A stretch of DNA of 64,000 nt from the NCBI GenBank assembly GCA_905215345.1, contig CAJMPR010000007.1:135539-199538 (forward strand), read 5' to 3'. This DNA is from an uncultured bacterium. Lineage in GTDB: Bacteria; Bacteroidota; Bacteroidia; Bacteroidales; Bacteroidaceae. The position numbers and the translations under genes were made by a program. The number at the start of each line of letters is the position of its first letter. The stretch's first letter is position 1. This document shows positions 1 to 9,281 of the stretch, one piece after another. Below the pieces are notes generated by a model. That model had not been told where the DNA came from. It did no database searches and was given only the letters and a program-made list of their open reading frames with translations.

Positions 1-1
1 C

Positions 2-1162
2 TTTCAGGTACGGCTTGTGGATTGCGAACCCGAAGTGAATCGTAGCCGTTCCTTGTATGTATCTGCCATGTCTGTCAAAAATAAGGGCGATAATAATGAC
101 CGTTCATCCAATGCCCGGATGTCTGTCCGTACAGGGAAAGAGTGCTTCAAGCCACTCACTACGGCTGAAGCCGTCACGTTGATTTCACTTCCTGAAAAGG
201 TGCGTGTCTCACTGTCTGTAGGTAATAAAACTACAGCTGATATGATTCAGACGGATGAGTCCTTCTGGCATATTTTCAAGTTTCGTTTCCTTAGTGGAAA
301 GGCATTCTCAAAAGCCGAAAGTGATGCCGGATTACCTCGGGTGGTACTTTCTGCTACTGTGGCACGTCGTCTTTTCGGTACAACGGATATAATAGGGAAG
401 GTGATACAGCTGAACCAGGTGGATTATACCGTTACCGGTGTTGTAGCGGATGTGTCTGTCCTTGCAACATCCGCTTATGCGCAAGTATGGATACCCTATA
501 ATTCTACAGATATTTCTAAATTGTCATGGTGGGATGACACGATGGGACAGATGCGTGCCGTTATTCTGGCTTATTCTAATCGGGATTTTCCTGCTATCCG
601 TATGGAAGTGGAACAGCTTCGTATTAAATATAATGAGGGACTGCGTGATTCCGAAGTTTTTTATCGCGGGCAACCCGATGAGCAGTTTACAAATCTATAT
701 CGTAAATGGAGTGATGTTCCTGATACGAACGCCGTCATTTTACGCTACATACTTGTTATTGCTATTTTATTGATAGTACCGGCAATCAACTTAAGTAGTA
801 TGACGCTCTCAAGGATGCGTCGCCGTATGACAGAGATCGGTGTACGTAAAGCATTCGGTGCTACGGGTGGAGAGTTGATGCGTCAGGTGTTTTTTGAAAA
901 TCTGTTATTAACTTTGTTTGCCGGTGTCCTCGGGCTTACATTGAGTTATGCGGCTACTTTTATGCTGAACGGTTTCTTGTTCAATAATAGTTCTAATGCT
1001 TATCTTAGCGGAGAAACAACTTTAACACCGGGTATGCTACTCTCTCCTTGGGCATTTGTAGCCGCTTTGGGCTTCTGTTTGTTGATGAACCTTCTTTCTG
1101 CAGGAATACCGGCATGGAGAGCATCGAGGATGAATATTACAGATGCAATTAATCAAAGATAA
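2..1162 (+). CDS. ABC transporter permease, MacB/FtsX type (5' end outside window)
   Basis: Inner-membrane permease of the MacB/FtsX superfamily, which couples cytoplasmic ATP hydrolysis to work on periplasmic substrates. The frame is open to the window edge and the usual first membrane helix is missing, so the GTG at 17 is probably internal. The visible part holds the periplasmic core and then a C-terminal FtsX domain with three hydrophobic segments (near residues 245-265, 295-320 and 345-368, counted from 17) and the typical EIGVRKAFGAT motif. The stop TAA is followed at once by the ATG of the next permease, so the two are co-transcribed and probably pair. Substrate unknown. Confidence 0.85.
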   Translation, partial: FQVRLVDCEPEVNRSRSLYVSAMSVKNKGDNNDRSSNARMSVRTGKECFKPLTTAEAVTLISLPEKVRVSLSVGNKTTADMIQTDESFWHIFKFRFLSGKAFSKAESDAGLPRVVLSATVARRLFGTTDIIGKVIQLNQVDYTVTGVVADVSVLATSAYAQVWIPYNSTDISKLSWWDDTMGQMRAVILAYSNRDFPAIRMEVEQLRIKYNEGLRDSEVFYRGQPDEQFTNLYRKWSDVPDTNAVILRYILVIAILLIVPAINLSSMTLSRMRRRMTEIGVRKAFGATGGELMRQVFFENLLLTLFAGVLGLTLSYAATFMLNGFLFNNSSNAYLSGETTLTPGMLLSPWAFVAALGFCLLMNLLSAGIPAWRASRMNITDAINQR

Positions 1163-2440
1163 ATGATGAATATGAAAACAATACTCAAACAAATAAGAAG
1201 CGAGTGGCATAGTAATTTCTTCCTTTTTGTGGAGTTACTGTTAGTCTTTGTTGTGCTGTGGTATATTGTGGACTGGACTCTCGTTACTACCCGCGTTTAT
1301 TTTGCTCCTATGGGTTTTGATACGGAACATTGCTATGAGATTACCGTTAGTAAACTTACTCCACAGTCTGCCGCTTATAATCCCGACTTAACTACCGATA
1401 ATGATATGGAAGATTTGCTTCAACTTGTTGAACGCTTGCGGCATCGTCCCGGGGTGGAAGCCGCTACCCTTTCACAAAATTGTTATCCCTATAATGAAGG
1501 CAGTAACGGTATTGACATCGGCATTGATACTGTCGTGATAAAAGCTCATCTCCTTTGGGTAGGTCCGGATTTCTTTCGTGTCTTCCGCTATGCAGCCACT
1601 GACGAGGCTGAATTTGATAAAATGGCAGCGGCTCTACGTAATAATAACATTGTTGTATCTTCTAATTTAGCCTTTGAGTATCCAGAGCTAAAGTTGAATG
1701 ATGCTGCATCGTTGCAACGCCAAGAAGTAATGTTGCTGAATTTCGGAGATAGTGTTCATAGACGTATCGGAGCGGTAGGTTCACCTGTGCGCTGGTCGCA
1801 TTTCTATACTTCGGAAGAGTGGGGAGGTTCATTTGCAGCTCTTCATCTCGATATTGATAGGATGAAGCAATATGGTGATCCCCGTTATCTAAATCTCAGT
1901 ATTCGTGTCACTCCGGAAGAAGACCATGATTTTATGAACCGTCTGATGAATGATGCAGACCGTCTCTATCGGATAGGCAATCTATACCTGCTTAATATAT
2001 CTTCTTTTGATGATTTGCAGGAATTCAGTGAGTTGGAAGATATGAATGAACTGAAGACACAGCTTTGTGTACTTGGTTTCCTCATGTTAAATATATTCTT
2101 GGGCGTTATCGGAACATTCTGGTTCCGTACACAGCAAAGACGCAAAGAAGTGGCATTACGTATGGCATTGGGAAGTAGTCGCCAAGGTATCTTTTCGCGA
2201 CTGATGTCCGAAGGAGTGCTATTGCTGACTCTGGCTGCTGTACCCGCTGCCGTCATAGCCTTTAATGTAGGAGTTGCAGAACTGGTTAGTGTCGATAAAA
2301 TGCCTTTTGATACCGTACGTTTCTTTTCAGGTATCGGAGTGACATGGGTACTTATGGCATTGATGATAGTTGCTGGCATCTGGTATCCTGCACGGGGTGC
2401 AATGAATATACATCCTGCTGACGCATTACATGATGAATGA
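1163..2440 (+). CDS. ABC transporter permease, FtsX-like
   Basis: Second FtsX-type permease, 425 residues. One N-terminal membrane helix (about residues 17-40) is followed by a large periplasmic region and three C-terminal helices with the FtsX motif RRKEVALRMALGSS near residue 330. It has the same architecture as its upstream neighbour but differs in sequence, which suits a heterodimeric transporter. No ATPase gene is visible here; it probably lies upstream of the window. It begins directly after the neighbour's stop codon. Whether it exports a peptide or lipid or senses envelope stress cannot be told. Confidence 0.85.
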   Translation: MMNMKTILKQIRSEWHSNFFLFVELLLVFVVLWYIVDWTLVTTRVYFAPMGFDTEHCYEITVSKLTPQSAAYNPDLTTDNDMEDLLQLVERLRHRPGVEAATLSQNCYPYNEGSNGIDIGIDTVVIKAHLLWVGPDFFRVFRYAATDEAEFDKMAAALRNNNIVVSSNLAFEYPELKLNDAASLQRQEVMLLNFGDSVHRRIGAVGSPVRWSHFYTSEEWGGSFAALHLDIDRMKQYGDPRYLNLSIRVTPEEDHDFMNRLMNDADRLYRIGNLYLLNISSFDDLQEFSELEDMNELKTQLCVLGFLMLNIFLGVIGTFWFRTQQRRKEVALRMALGSSRQGIFSRLMSEGVLLLTLAAVPAAVIAFNVGVAELVSVDKMPFDTVRFFSGIGVTWVLMALMIVAGIWYPARGAMNIHPADALHDE

Positions 2441-2481
2441 TGTTTTTTGTGGAAATAGGTGTAATTTCTCAATATAACTTG

Positions 2482-2489
2482 TATATTTG
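2482..2489 (+). promoter_or_regulatory. Bacteroides -7 promoter box before the sensor kinase
   Basis: TATATTTG matches the Bacteroides TAnnTTTG box. It overlaps a possible TTG start at 2487, which argues that translation starts at ATG 2532 instead. No clear -33 TTTG was found at the usual distance. Confidence 0.5.
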
Positions 2490-2531
2490 CGTGACTTTAA
2501 AGAAGTTTCGCAGACAATCCGGAATAAAAAT

Positions 2532-5144
2532 ATGAGAAAACACCTTTTATTTATATGGTCGTTAGTTATCTTATGCTTGGCATCAGGAGCGCTTGTGGCC
2601 GCGGAAAAAACTTATAATATACTCTTTATACAATCATATACGAACAAAACTCCTTGGCATAATGATTTGACTCAGGGATTGCGGAATGGTTTGAAAAAAG
2701 GGGGAATAAAGGCGAATGTCGTCACAGAGTATCTGAATGCCGATTATTGGACCTTTGCTTCGGAGTGTATTATTATGCGTCGTATGTGCGAACGGGCTCG
2801 TCAACGCAATACTGATTTGATTGTCACTTCCAGTGATGAAGCATTCTTCACGTTGACACATTGTGGTGATTCATTACCCTATCAGCTACCTGTAGTTGTT
2901 TCCGGTATAAAGTTTCCTGATAGAGAGTTACTGGATAAGATGCCCAATGTATGTGGATATATGGTGGAACCGGATTTTGAAGCGATATTCCAGGAAGCCC
3001 ATCGCGTATTCCCTTCCCGTACGGAAGTTGTGTGTTTGTCTGACAGCAGTTTTCTGAGTCGCACAGGCGTGAAACAAATGGAAAGAGCCTGGCATCGTTT
3101 TAAGAAACAGTATCCTGAATATAACTGGAAAAGGCTGAATGTGCAGTCTCAGGCTCCCAATTCAATAATTGCTTCTATCTGTTATGAATATAATGCATAT
3201 AATCGCATTGTAATTGTTCCCAAATGGACACCTTTCCTTTCTTTTATTGGAAAAAACTCGAAAGCTCCGGTATTTGCTTGTCAGAATCTGGCTCTTACTA
3301 ACGGAGTTTTCTGTGTATATGATGCGGAGCCTGCTCAAGGAACGATGGCTGCGGGTAAGCGTGCGGCACAGGTTTTGAAAGGGGCTTCACCGTCTTCTTT
3401 CGGTGTTATTGAGCTGGGAGGTAGATTATTGTATGACTATAAGCAATTGGAGTTTTTCCATGTAGATACTAAAGTAGTAGAAAACCAAGGGGTTATTCTT
3501 AATATTCCTTTGATAGAGCGTTACCGGGGCTGGTTTGTCCTTTTTTATTCGGTAGTAGTAGGTGCACTTATCCTTCTGGTTATCTGGTTATATCGGAGTA
3601 ACCGCCGTGAGTCGCGCCGACGAATACATGCGCAGACCCGTTTGCTGGTACAACACCGTTTAGTGGAACAGCGGGATGAATTTGATAAGATATTTTGTTC
3701 CATCCGTGACGGTTTAATTACGTATGATACGGATTTACGTATTCATTTCGTAAATCGTGCTTTGATGATGATGCTGGGGTTATCACCCGAGACGCATACT
3801 GCACGTTTTTATGAAGGGCAGATTGCCGGCTCAATTTTTCGTATTTACAAGAATGGTGACAATATTCTACATGACTTGCTGAAGAAAGTTTTGCGGGATA
3901 AGGAACCTGTCGTTATACCTGAGCAGGTTTTCATGCAGGAAAATTTGAAAGGTACATATTTTCCCGTTTCCGGTGAAGTAGTACCTATCTTCTCAAAGGA
4001 TAAGTTGACGGGGATGGCTATCGTATGCCGTAATATATCCGAAGAAGAGATGCAGAAACGTTTCTTCAATATGGCAGTGGAAGAAAGTTCCATCTATCCG
4101 TGGCAGTATGATACCCGTATGAACTGTTTTCATTTCCCTGACGGATTGTTGCAGCGTTTTAACTGTTATGATAATACGGATTATATTTCCAGAGAAGGGT
4201 TGGATCAAATGGTTCATCCGGAAGATATAGAACGTTCACGCAAGCATTTTGACTCTATATTGTTGGGGCATGAACCTAACTCCCGTATGAATTTCCGTTT
4301 GCAGAATGCAGATGGCGGATATGAATGGTGGGAATTCCGTAGTACGGCTTATGACGGTTTGACAGCGGATGCACCGTATATGGTGTTAGGAGTCTGTCAG
4401 AGTATTCAGCGTTACAAGGATACGGAAGAAGAGTTAATTGCAGCTCGTGATCAGGCTTTACAAGCTGATAAACTGAAGTCTGCATTCCTTGCGAACATGA
4501 GCCATGAAATACGTACTCCGTTAAATGCAATTGTCGGCTTTTCGGATTTGTTGAAAGACTTGGATGCTTTTTCTTCTGAAGAAGTGAAACAATTTGTTGA
4601 AACGATTAATACCAATTGTACATTATTGCTGGCTTTGATTAATGACATCCTGGATCTTTCACGCATCGAATCGGGTACGATGGATTTCCAGTTCTCATCT
4701 TATAACCTTACGTTTATAATGCAACAGGTTTATGACTCTCAACGATTGAGTATGCCGAAGGGGGTGGAACTACGTACTGACTTACCGGAAGGAACCGGTA
4801 AATATGTGATTACGGACTCGGTACGTTTGAAACAAGTTGTTAATAATTTCATTAATAACGCCAAGAAGTTTACTACTCATGGCAGTATAACTTTCGGATA
4901 TAAAATAGAAGAAGCGGGTTATACTACGGTCTTTGTAGAAGATACAGGAACTGGTATTTCTGAGGAAGCTCAAAAGCATATCTTTGAACGTTTTTATAAA
5001 GCAGACAGCTTTACGCAAGGTGCCGGATTGGGACTAAGTATCTGTTTGACGATTGTGGAACGTTTGCGCGGAACTATCTCAGTATCTTCTGAATTAAAAA
5101 AGGGAACCCGTTTTGAAGTACGGATTCCCGATATGAATGAATAA
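2532..5144 (+). CDS. Sensor histidine kinase with periplasmic substrate-binding-like sensor and PAS domains
   Basis: 870-residue membrane histidine kinase. ATG 2532 gives a clean signal peptide, and the longer TTG version runs over the promoter box. Order of parts: signal peptide; periplasmic region of about 300 residues resembling ABC-type uncharacterised substrate-binding proteins (starting near YNILFIQSYT); membrane helix near residues 345-368; two PAS-like regions; HisKA with H658 in SHEIRTPLNA; HATPase_c with N box (LKQVVNNFINNAKKF), G1 (DTGTGIS), F box and G2 (GAGLGLS). There is no receiver domain, so the partner regulator is elsewhere. It probably binds a small periplasmic ligand; the ligand is unknown. 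It may sense something linked to the permeases upstream. Confidence 0.85.
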   Translation: MRKHLLFIWSLVILCLASGALVAAEKTYNILFIQSYTNKTPWHNDLTQGLRNGLKKGGIKANVVTEYLNADYWTFASECIIMRRMCERARQRNTDLIVTSSDEAFFTLTHCGDSLPYQLPVVVSGIKFPDRELLDKMPNVCGYMVEPDFEAIFQEAHRVFPSRTEVVCLSDSSFLSRTGVKQMERAWHRFKKQYPEYNWKRLNVQSQAPNSIIASICYEYNAYNRIVIVPKWTPFLSFIGKNSKAPVFACQNLALTNGVFCVYDAEPAQGTMAAGKRAAQVLKGASPSSFGVIELGGRLLYDYKQLEFFHVDTKVVENQGVILNIPLIERYRGWFVLFYSVVVGALILLVIWLYRSNRRESRRRIHAQTRLLVQHRLVEQRDEFDKIFCSIRDGLITYDTDLRIHFVNRALMMMLGLSPETHTARFYEGQIAGSIFRIYKNGDNILHDLLKKVLRDKEPVVIPEQVFMQENLKGTYFPVSGEVVPIFSKDKLTGMAIVCRNISEEEMQKRFFNMAVEESSIYPWQYDTRMNCFHFPDGLLQRFNCYDNTDYISREGLDQMVHPEDIERSRKHFDSILLGHEPNSRMNFRLQNADGGYEWWEFRSTAYDGLTADAPYMVLGVCQSIQRYKDTEEELIAARDQALQADKLKSAFLANMSHEIRTPLNAIVGFSDLLKDLDAFSSEEVKQFVETINTNCTLLLALINDILDLSRIESGTMDFQFSSYNLTFIMQQVYDSQRLSMPKGVELRTDLPEGTGKYVITDSVRLKQVVNNFINNAKKFTTHGSITFGYKIEEAGYTTVFVEDTGTGISEEAQKHIFERFYKADSFTQGAGLGLSICLTIVERLRGTISVSSELKKGTRFEVRIPDMNE

Positions 5145-5154
5145 AGGAATGTTC

Positions 5155-6390
5155 TTATTCTATCCGTTTACAAGCGTTTGCCTGTAGAAATTCATCGAGC
5201 ATTTGTTCATAATTTCCATGTAACAGGATATGGTGATTACCCAATGGGTTCTTTAAAAAGTATTCCGCAGGAGTATTCATCTTTATACGCACCTGCGTAC
5301 GGCACATATTGATATAATTGGTGTTTTCAGTTAGAGTACCTGTACTCAGGTAATATTCATCCAGACATTCTCCGCCACACTTCACAATTGTTATATCACC
5401 GGTAGGCAGAATGCCCTGAATGCCGATACCACTTTCTGTCTCAAAGTGATTGCGGATAATGAACTGCTCGGTTTGTGCGAAACCAATCGTACAATGTGCT
5501 AATATAATTTCATTGGTACGCGAATTAATCATGGATGGGTTAGCCATAAAAGTAGGCTTTCCGGTAAGTACTCTGATGGCGAGCATGGTAAAGATAGACT
5601 GCAAATCTCCTTCGCATCCGGCAATAATACCCTCATCATTCAATAAGGCAAGTGCCAGGCAACCGGTCGTTCCTGTCTGGTCTATTAATCGGAAACAACT
5701 CAGAGTCAAGGCGCTCAAATGTTCTTCGTCAACAATCTTTCGAATGGCGCGATATAGACGCATGGCCTTTATCATATCCTCCGGTGATGCTTCGCGGCAT
5801 GCAAGTGCTCTTCCGGCAAGACGGGCACATACTTCACCCACTTCGTCGTCGGTAATTTGCTCATAATATTCGTAAATACGTTCCAGGGAGACATCCGTAT
5901 ATTCCACTCCCCAACGACGTTTTGCCAGCAGATAGTCCACATTGCTGGCGATTAGCCAGTTCGACGGGGTACCTATTACTCCGATACGCATACCGAAGAG
6001 ACTACGTTGAGCCATGAAATTACTGTGTAATACGAAGATACGCTTTATAATTTCAGATAACTCTCCATGCAGAATCTCGCTTTTCATACCTCTGCCACGT
6101 AGCCAAGAAGAAATTTCAAGAGCCGCTGCAAGAGAATTCTGCATACCGTCCGCCAGTATAATAGCAGGGCGGGGGAGAGACTCGAAGTGTTGGATGACCA
6201 GCCGCTCAACTCCTCCTGTAGCAATAAAAAGAATGCTGAAATCGTTAGGAGTTAGTTTGCTGATGTCTTGATAATCTATGAAATTGACGGTGAAGTATTT
6301 TTCCAACTCGGTCAATATGATCTCATGTGAACTGCGAACAGATGCTTGCCTATGTAAGAGAGAAGCAAAAGTTATTAGGTTTATAACCAT
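5155..6390 (-). CDS. L-fucose/L-arabinose isomerase-fold protein
   Basis: 411 residues without signal peptide. The overall pattern and the C-terminal HHILLHGNYEQML stretch resemble the C-terminal half of L-fucose isomerase (FucI) and related sugar isomerases. It is much shorter than FucI (about 590 residues), so the true substrate is uncertain. No other fucose genes are nearby. It is convergent with the sensor kinase, with only ten bases between the two stop codons and no visible terminator. Its promoter probably lies at 6458-6465. Confidence 0.6.
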   Translation of the reverse strand: MVINLITFASLLHRQASVRSSHEIILTELEKYFTVNFIDYQDISKLTPNDFSILFIATGGVERLVIQHFESLPRPAIILADGMQNSLAAALEISSWLRGRGMKSEILHGELSEIIKRIFVLHSNFMAQRSLFGMRIGVIGTPSNWLIASNVDYLLAKRRWGVEYTDVSLERIYEYYEQITDDEVGEVCARLAGRALACREASPEDMIKAMRLYRAIRKIVDEEHLSALTLSCFRLIDQTGTTGCLALALLNDEGIIAGCEGDLQSIFTMLAIRVLTGKPTFMANPSMINSRTNEIILAHCTIGFAQTEQFIIRNHFETESGIGIQGILPTGDITIVKCGGECLDEYYLSTGTLTENTNYINMCRTQVRIKMNTPAEYFLKNPLGNHHILLHGNYEQMLDEFLQANACKRIE

Positions 6391-6457
6391 GGTATTATAT
6401 ACAGTTTATAATAGTTTACGATAAAACGGCTGAGGGAGACCGCTTGTTTACTATATT

Positions 6458-6465
6458 CAAAGATA
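6458..6465 (-). promoter_or_regulatory. -7 promoter box of the isomerase-fold gene
   Basis: The minus strand reads TATCTTTG, a match to TAnnTTTG, about 70 bases before the start at 6390. Confidence 0.45.
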
Positions 6466-6558
6466 CAAGATTCTTTTTAAATAGCATAGTGTTTTTAATA
6501 TAGATAAGGTTTTTAAAGTTTTTATGTCTTTGCTTCCCTTTGGTATCAAATAAATCAC

Positions 6559-6566
6559 TACATTTG
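6559..6566 (+). promoter_or_regulatory. -7 promoter box of the aminotransferase gene
   Basis: TACATTTG matches TAnnTTTG. Between this box and the start at 6636 lies a short run of near-tandem TAAATCG-like heptamers (6599-6630), a simple repeat of unknown role. Confidence 0.4.
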
Positions 6567-6635
6567 CGGCTTAAATGATAATATGATAGTTTAATCAATC
6601 ATAAATCGTAAATCGTTAAATTGTAAATCAAACTC

Positions 6636-7835
6636 ATGCCAACAATTTCTATTCGCGGAATGGAGATGCCTGCATCTCCTATCAGAAAGCTGGCTCCTTT
6701 GGCGGATGCTGCCAAACAAAGGGGCGTGCACGTATTCCATTTGAACATCGGACAACCCGACCTGCCTACACCGCAAGTCGCGATTGATGCGATACGCAAT
6801 ATTGACCGCAAGGTTTTGGAATACAGCCCCAGCGCGGGTTACCGCAGTTACCGCGAAAAACTGGTAGGGTATTATGATAAGTTTAATATCAACCTGACTG
6901 CCGATGATATTATTATCACTTCCGGCGGTTCCGAAGCTGTGTTATTCTCTTTTATGGCATGTCTCAACCCCGGTGACGAGATTATCGTTCCGGAACCTGC
7001 GTATGCCAATTATATGGCATTTGCCATTTCTGCCGGAGCTAAGATACGTACGATTGCTACAACAATTGAAGAAGGATTCTCGCTTCCGAAAGTAGAGAAG
7101 TTTGAGGAGCTGATTAACGACCGTACCCGTGCCATCCTGATTTGTAATCCTAATAATCCTACGGGGTATCTTTATACTCGTCGTGAGATGAACCAGATAC
7201 GTGATCTGGTGAAGAAATACGATCTTTTCCTATTCTCTGACGAGGTGTATCGTGAATTTATCTATACGGGCTCTCCTTATATTTCAGCTTGCCATCTGGA
7301 AGGAATTGAAAACAATGTTGTCCTGATTGATTCTGTGTCCAAGCGTTACTCCGAGTGCGGTATCCGTATCGGTGCTTTGATTACGAAGAACAAAGAGATA
7401 CGTGACGCTGTTATGAAGTTCTGCCAAGCTCGTCTGAGTCCTCCTTTGATAGGACAGATTGCTGCGGAAGCATCTTTGGATGCAGGAGAAGACTATCTGC
7501 GTGATACATACGATGAATATGTGGAGCGTCGTAAATGCCTCATCGATGGTTTGAACCGTATTCCGGGCGTATATTCGCCTATACCGATGGGAGCTTTCTA
7601 TACGGTAGCAAAGTTACCGGTAGACGATTCGGACAAGTTCTGTGCCTGGTGTCTTTCTGACTTTGAGTACGAGGGACAAACTGTCTTCATGGCTCCTGCT
7701 TCTGGCTTCTATACCACTCCGGGTTCCGGTCGTAACGAGGTACGTATAGCCTATGTATTGAAGAAAGAGGATTTGAACCGTGCGCTTTTTGTACTTTCCA
7801 AAGCATTGGAGGCGTATCCGGGACGTACGGAATGA
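6636..7835 (+). CDS. PLP-dependent aminotransferase, class I/II (aspartate aminotransferase family)
   Basis: 399-residue cytoplasmic fold-type I aminotransferase. Family features: N-terminal GQPDLPTP, SGGSEAVLFS in the cofactor-binding part, the NPNNPTGY motif, the SDEVYREF motif with the PLP-contacting Asp, and the Schiff-base Lys in DSVSKRYSECGIRIG. The C terminus GRNEVRIAY carries the substrate-carboxylate Arg. The exact amino donor and acceptor cannot be read from sequence; aspartate or a branched or aromatic substrate is possible. It is transcribed alone, divergent from the isomerase-fold gene. Confidence 0.85.
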   Translation: MPTISIRGMEMPASPIRKLAPLADAAKQRGVHVFHLNIGQPDLPTPQVAIDAIRNIDRKVLEYSPSAGYRSYREKLVGYYDKFNINLTADDIIITSGGSEAVLFSFMACLNPGDEIIVPEPAYANYMAFAISAGAKIRTIATTIEEGFSLPKVEKFEELINDRTRAILICNPNNPTGYLYTRREMNQIRDLVKKYDLFLFSDEVYREFIYTGSPYISACHLEGIENNVVLIDSVSKRYSECGIRIGALITKNKEIRDAVMKFCQARLSPPLIGQIAAEASLDAGEDYLRDTYDEYVERRKCLIDGLNRIPGVYSPIPMGAFYTVAKLPVDDSDKFCAWCLSDFEYEGQTVFMAPASGFYTTPGSGRNEVRIAYVLKKEDLNRALFVLSKALEAYPGRTE

Positions 7836-7849
7836 AAGCTTTATCCCCG

Positions 7850-8016
7850 ATTTCTCTCCCAAGGAGAGAGGAGTACAGAAGTAGGATTATGAAGATTCTA
7901 CTCTATATTGAGGGGACGAATCATATATATTGAATATGAATGTTTTATCTTCTGAGAATAACCTGATAATTTAAAATATCCGCATTCCTTCACTCCCCTC
8001 TCCTTGGGAGAGAGGT
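7850..8016. repeat. Inverted pair of REP-like CTCTCC/GGAGAG palindromes
   Basis: A 25-bp unit at 7850-7874 and a second at 7992-8016 are inverted copies (22 of 25 positions agree) and each is itself a hairpin (CTCTCC, short loop, GGAGAG). They enclose about 120 bp of AT-rich DNA between the aminotransferase and the permease. A related, more diverged pair lies at 28895-28980. Confidence 0.7.
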
Positions 8017-8036
8017 TGGGAATGAGGCTTTTTATT

Positions 8037-9281
8037 ATGAATATATCCCGTTTCCTCGCCCGCCGTATTTATCGCGACAGTGATGCCGGGAAGCAAGTCT
8101 CCCGTCCTGCCGTGCTGATAGCCACTGTTGGTGTTGCTATCGGATTAGCGGTAATGATTATTGCTGTGTCGGTAATAATCGGTTTCAAGAGTGAGGTACG
8201 TGATAAAATCATTGGTTTCGGAGCACATATCCAAATCACCAATTCGGATGCCGCCCGTTCTTTTGAAACCCGCCCTATAGGAGTGACGGATAGTATGCTT
8301 GCAGCCCTTGTGGATTATCCTGAGGTAAAACATGTGCAACGTTACTCTACTAAACCTGGCATGGTAAAGACGGTCGATGCATTTCAAGGGATGGTTTTGA
8401 AAGGTATCGGTCATGAATATAATACTTCATTTTTTCGTGATCATCTGATAGAAGGTGAGTTCCCGCAATTTAGTGATTCGGCTTCCAGTAACCGTGTTGT
8501 TATATCGAAGGCAATTGCTGACAAGATGAAGTTGAAACTCGGCGATAAGATAGACACCTATTACATACAAGATGATGTGCGTGCCCGTCGCTTGAAGATT
8601 GTAGGTATTTACCAGACTAATTTTTCCGAATATGATAACCTTTTTCTATTAACCGACCTTTGTCTGGTGAACCGTTTGAATAAATGGCAACCGGATCAGG
8701 TGAGTGGTGTAGAATTGGAGTTGCATGACTACAATAAGTTGGAAGATGCTACTTATCATATTGCTGCTGATGTAAACCAGGCTCCTGATAGTTATGGCGC
8801 AGAATATTGCGTCCGTAATGTAGAACAGTTGAATCCGCAGATATTTGCCTGGTTGGGTATCTTGGATGTCAATATATGGGTGATTCTCATTCTGATGATT
8901 GGAGTAGCCGGTTTTACTATGGTATCCGGATTGTTGATTATCATTATTGAACGTACCTCGATGATAGGTATTTTGAAATCATTGGGGGCGAATAACTTTA
9001 CTATTCGTAAATTGTTCCTTTGGTTTGCTCTCTTCCTTATAGGGAAGGGGATGCTATGGGGTAATGCCATTGGACTGGCATTCTATTTTATCCAGAAATG
9101 GTTCGGGGTATTCCGCCTTGATCCGGAAACCTACTACATGGATACTGTACCTGTATCTTTCAATATCTGGATTTTCCTTTTGCTGAATGTAGGCACCTTG
9201 CTTGCTTCGGTTATAATGCTACTCGGCCCTTCTTACATTATTACGCGGATTCATCCCGCAAACTCCATGCGTTACGAGTAA
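8037..9281 (+). CDS. LolC/LolE-type ABC permease, FtsX family
   Basis: 414 residues from ATG 8037; ATG 8022 or TTG 8004 are alternatives, but they lie against the palindromic repeat. N-terminal helix about residues 27-50, a periplasmic region of some 230 residues, then three helices at the C terminus. This is the LolC/E layout of permeases that extract lipoproteins from the inner membrane. The start region ISRFLARRIYRDSDAGKQVS fits the family. No LolD ATPase is adjacent. The stop codon abuts the stop of the convergent glycosyltransferase with no spacing. Confidence 0.8.
   Translation: MNISRFLARRIYRDSDAGKQVSRPAVLIATVGVAIGLAVMIIAVSVIIGFKSEVRDKIIGFGAHIQITNSDAARSFETRPIGVTDSMLAALVDYPEVKHVQRYSTKPGMVKTVDAFQGMVLKGIGHEYNTSFFRDHLIEGEFPQFSDSASSNRVVISKAIADKMKLKLGDKIDTYYIQDDVRARRLKIVGIYQTNFSEYDNLFLLTDLCLVNRLNKWQPDQVSGVELELHDYNKLEDATYHIAADVNQAPDSYGAEYCVRNVEQLNPQIFAWLGILDVNIWVILILMIGVAGFTMVSGLLIIIIERTSMIGILKSLGANNFTIRKLFLWFALFLIGKGMLWGNAIGLAFYFIQKWFGVFRLDPETYYMDTVPVSFNIWIFLLLNVGTLLASVIMLLGPSYIITRIHPANSMRYE

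Noticed and set aside
1966..2472. 168-codon minus-strand frame opposite the second permease
   Set aside because: It is the shadow of a well-supported membrane protein gene; its translation shows no family pattern and it has no promoter.
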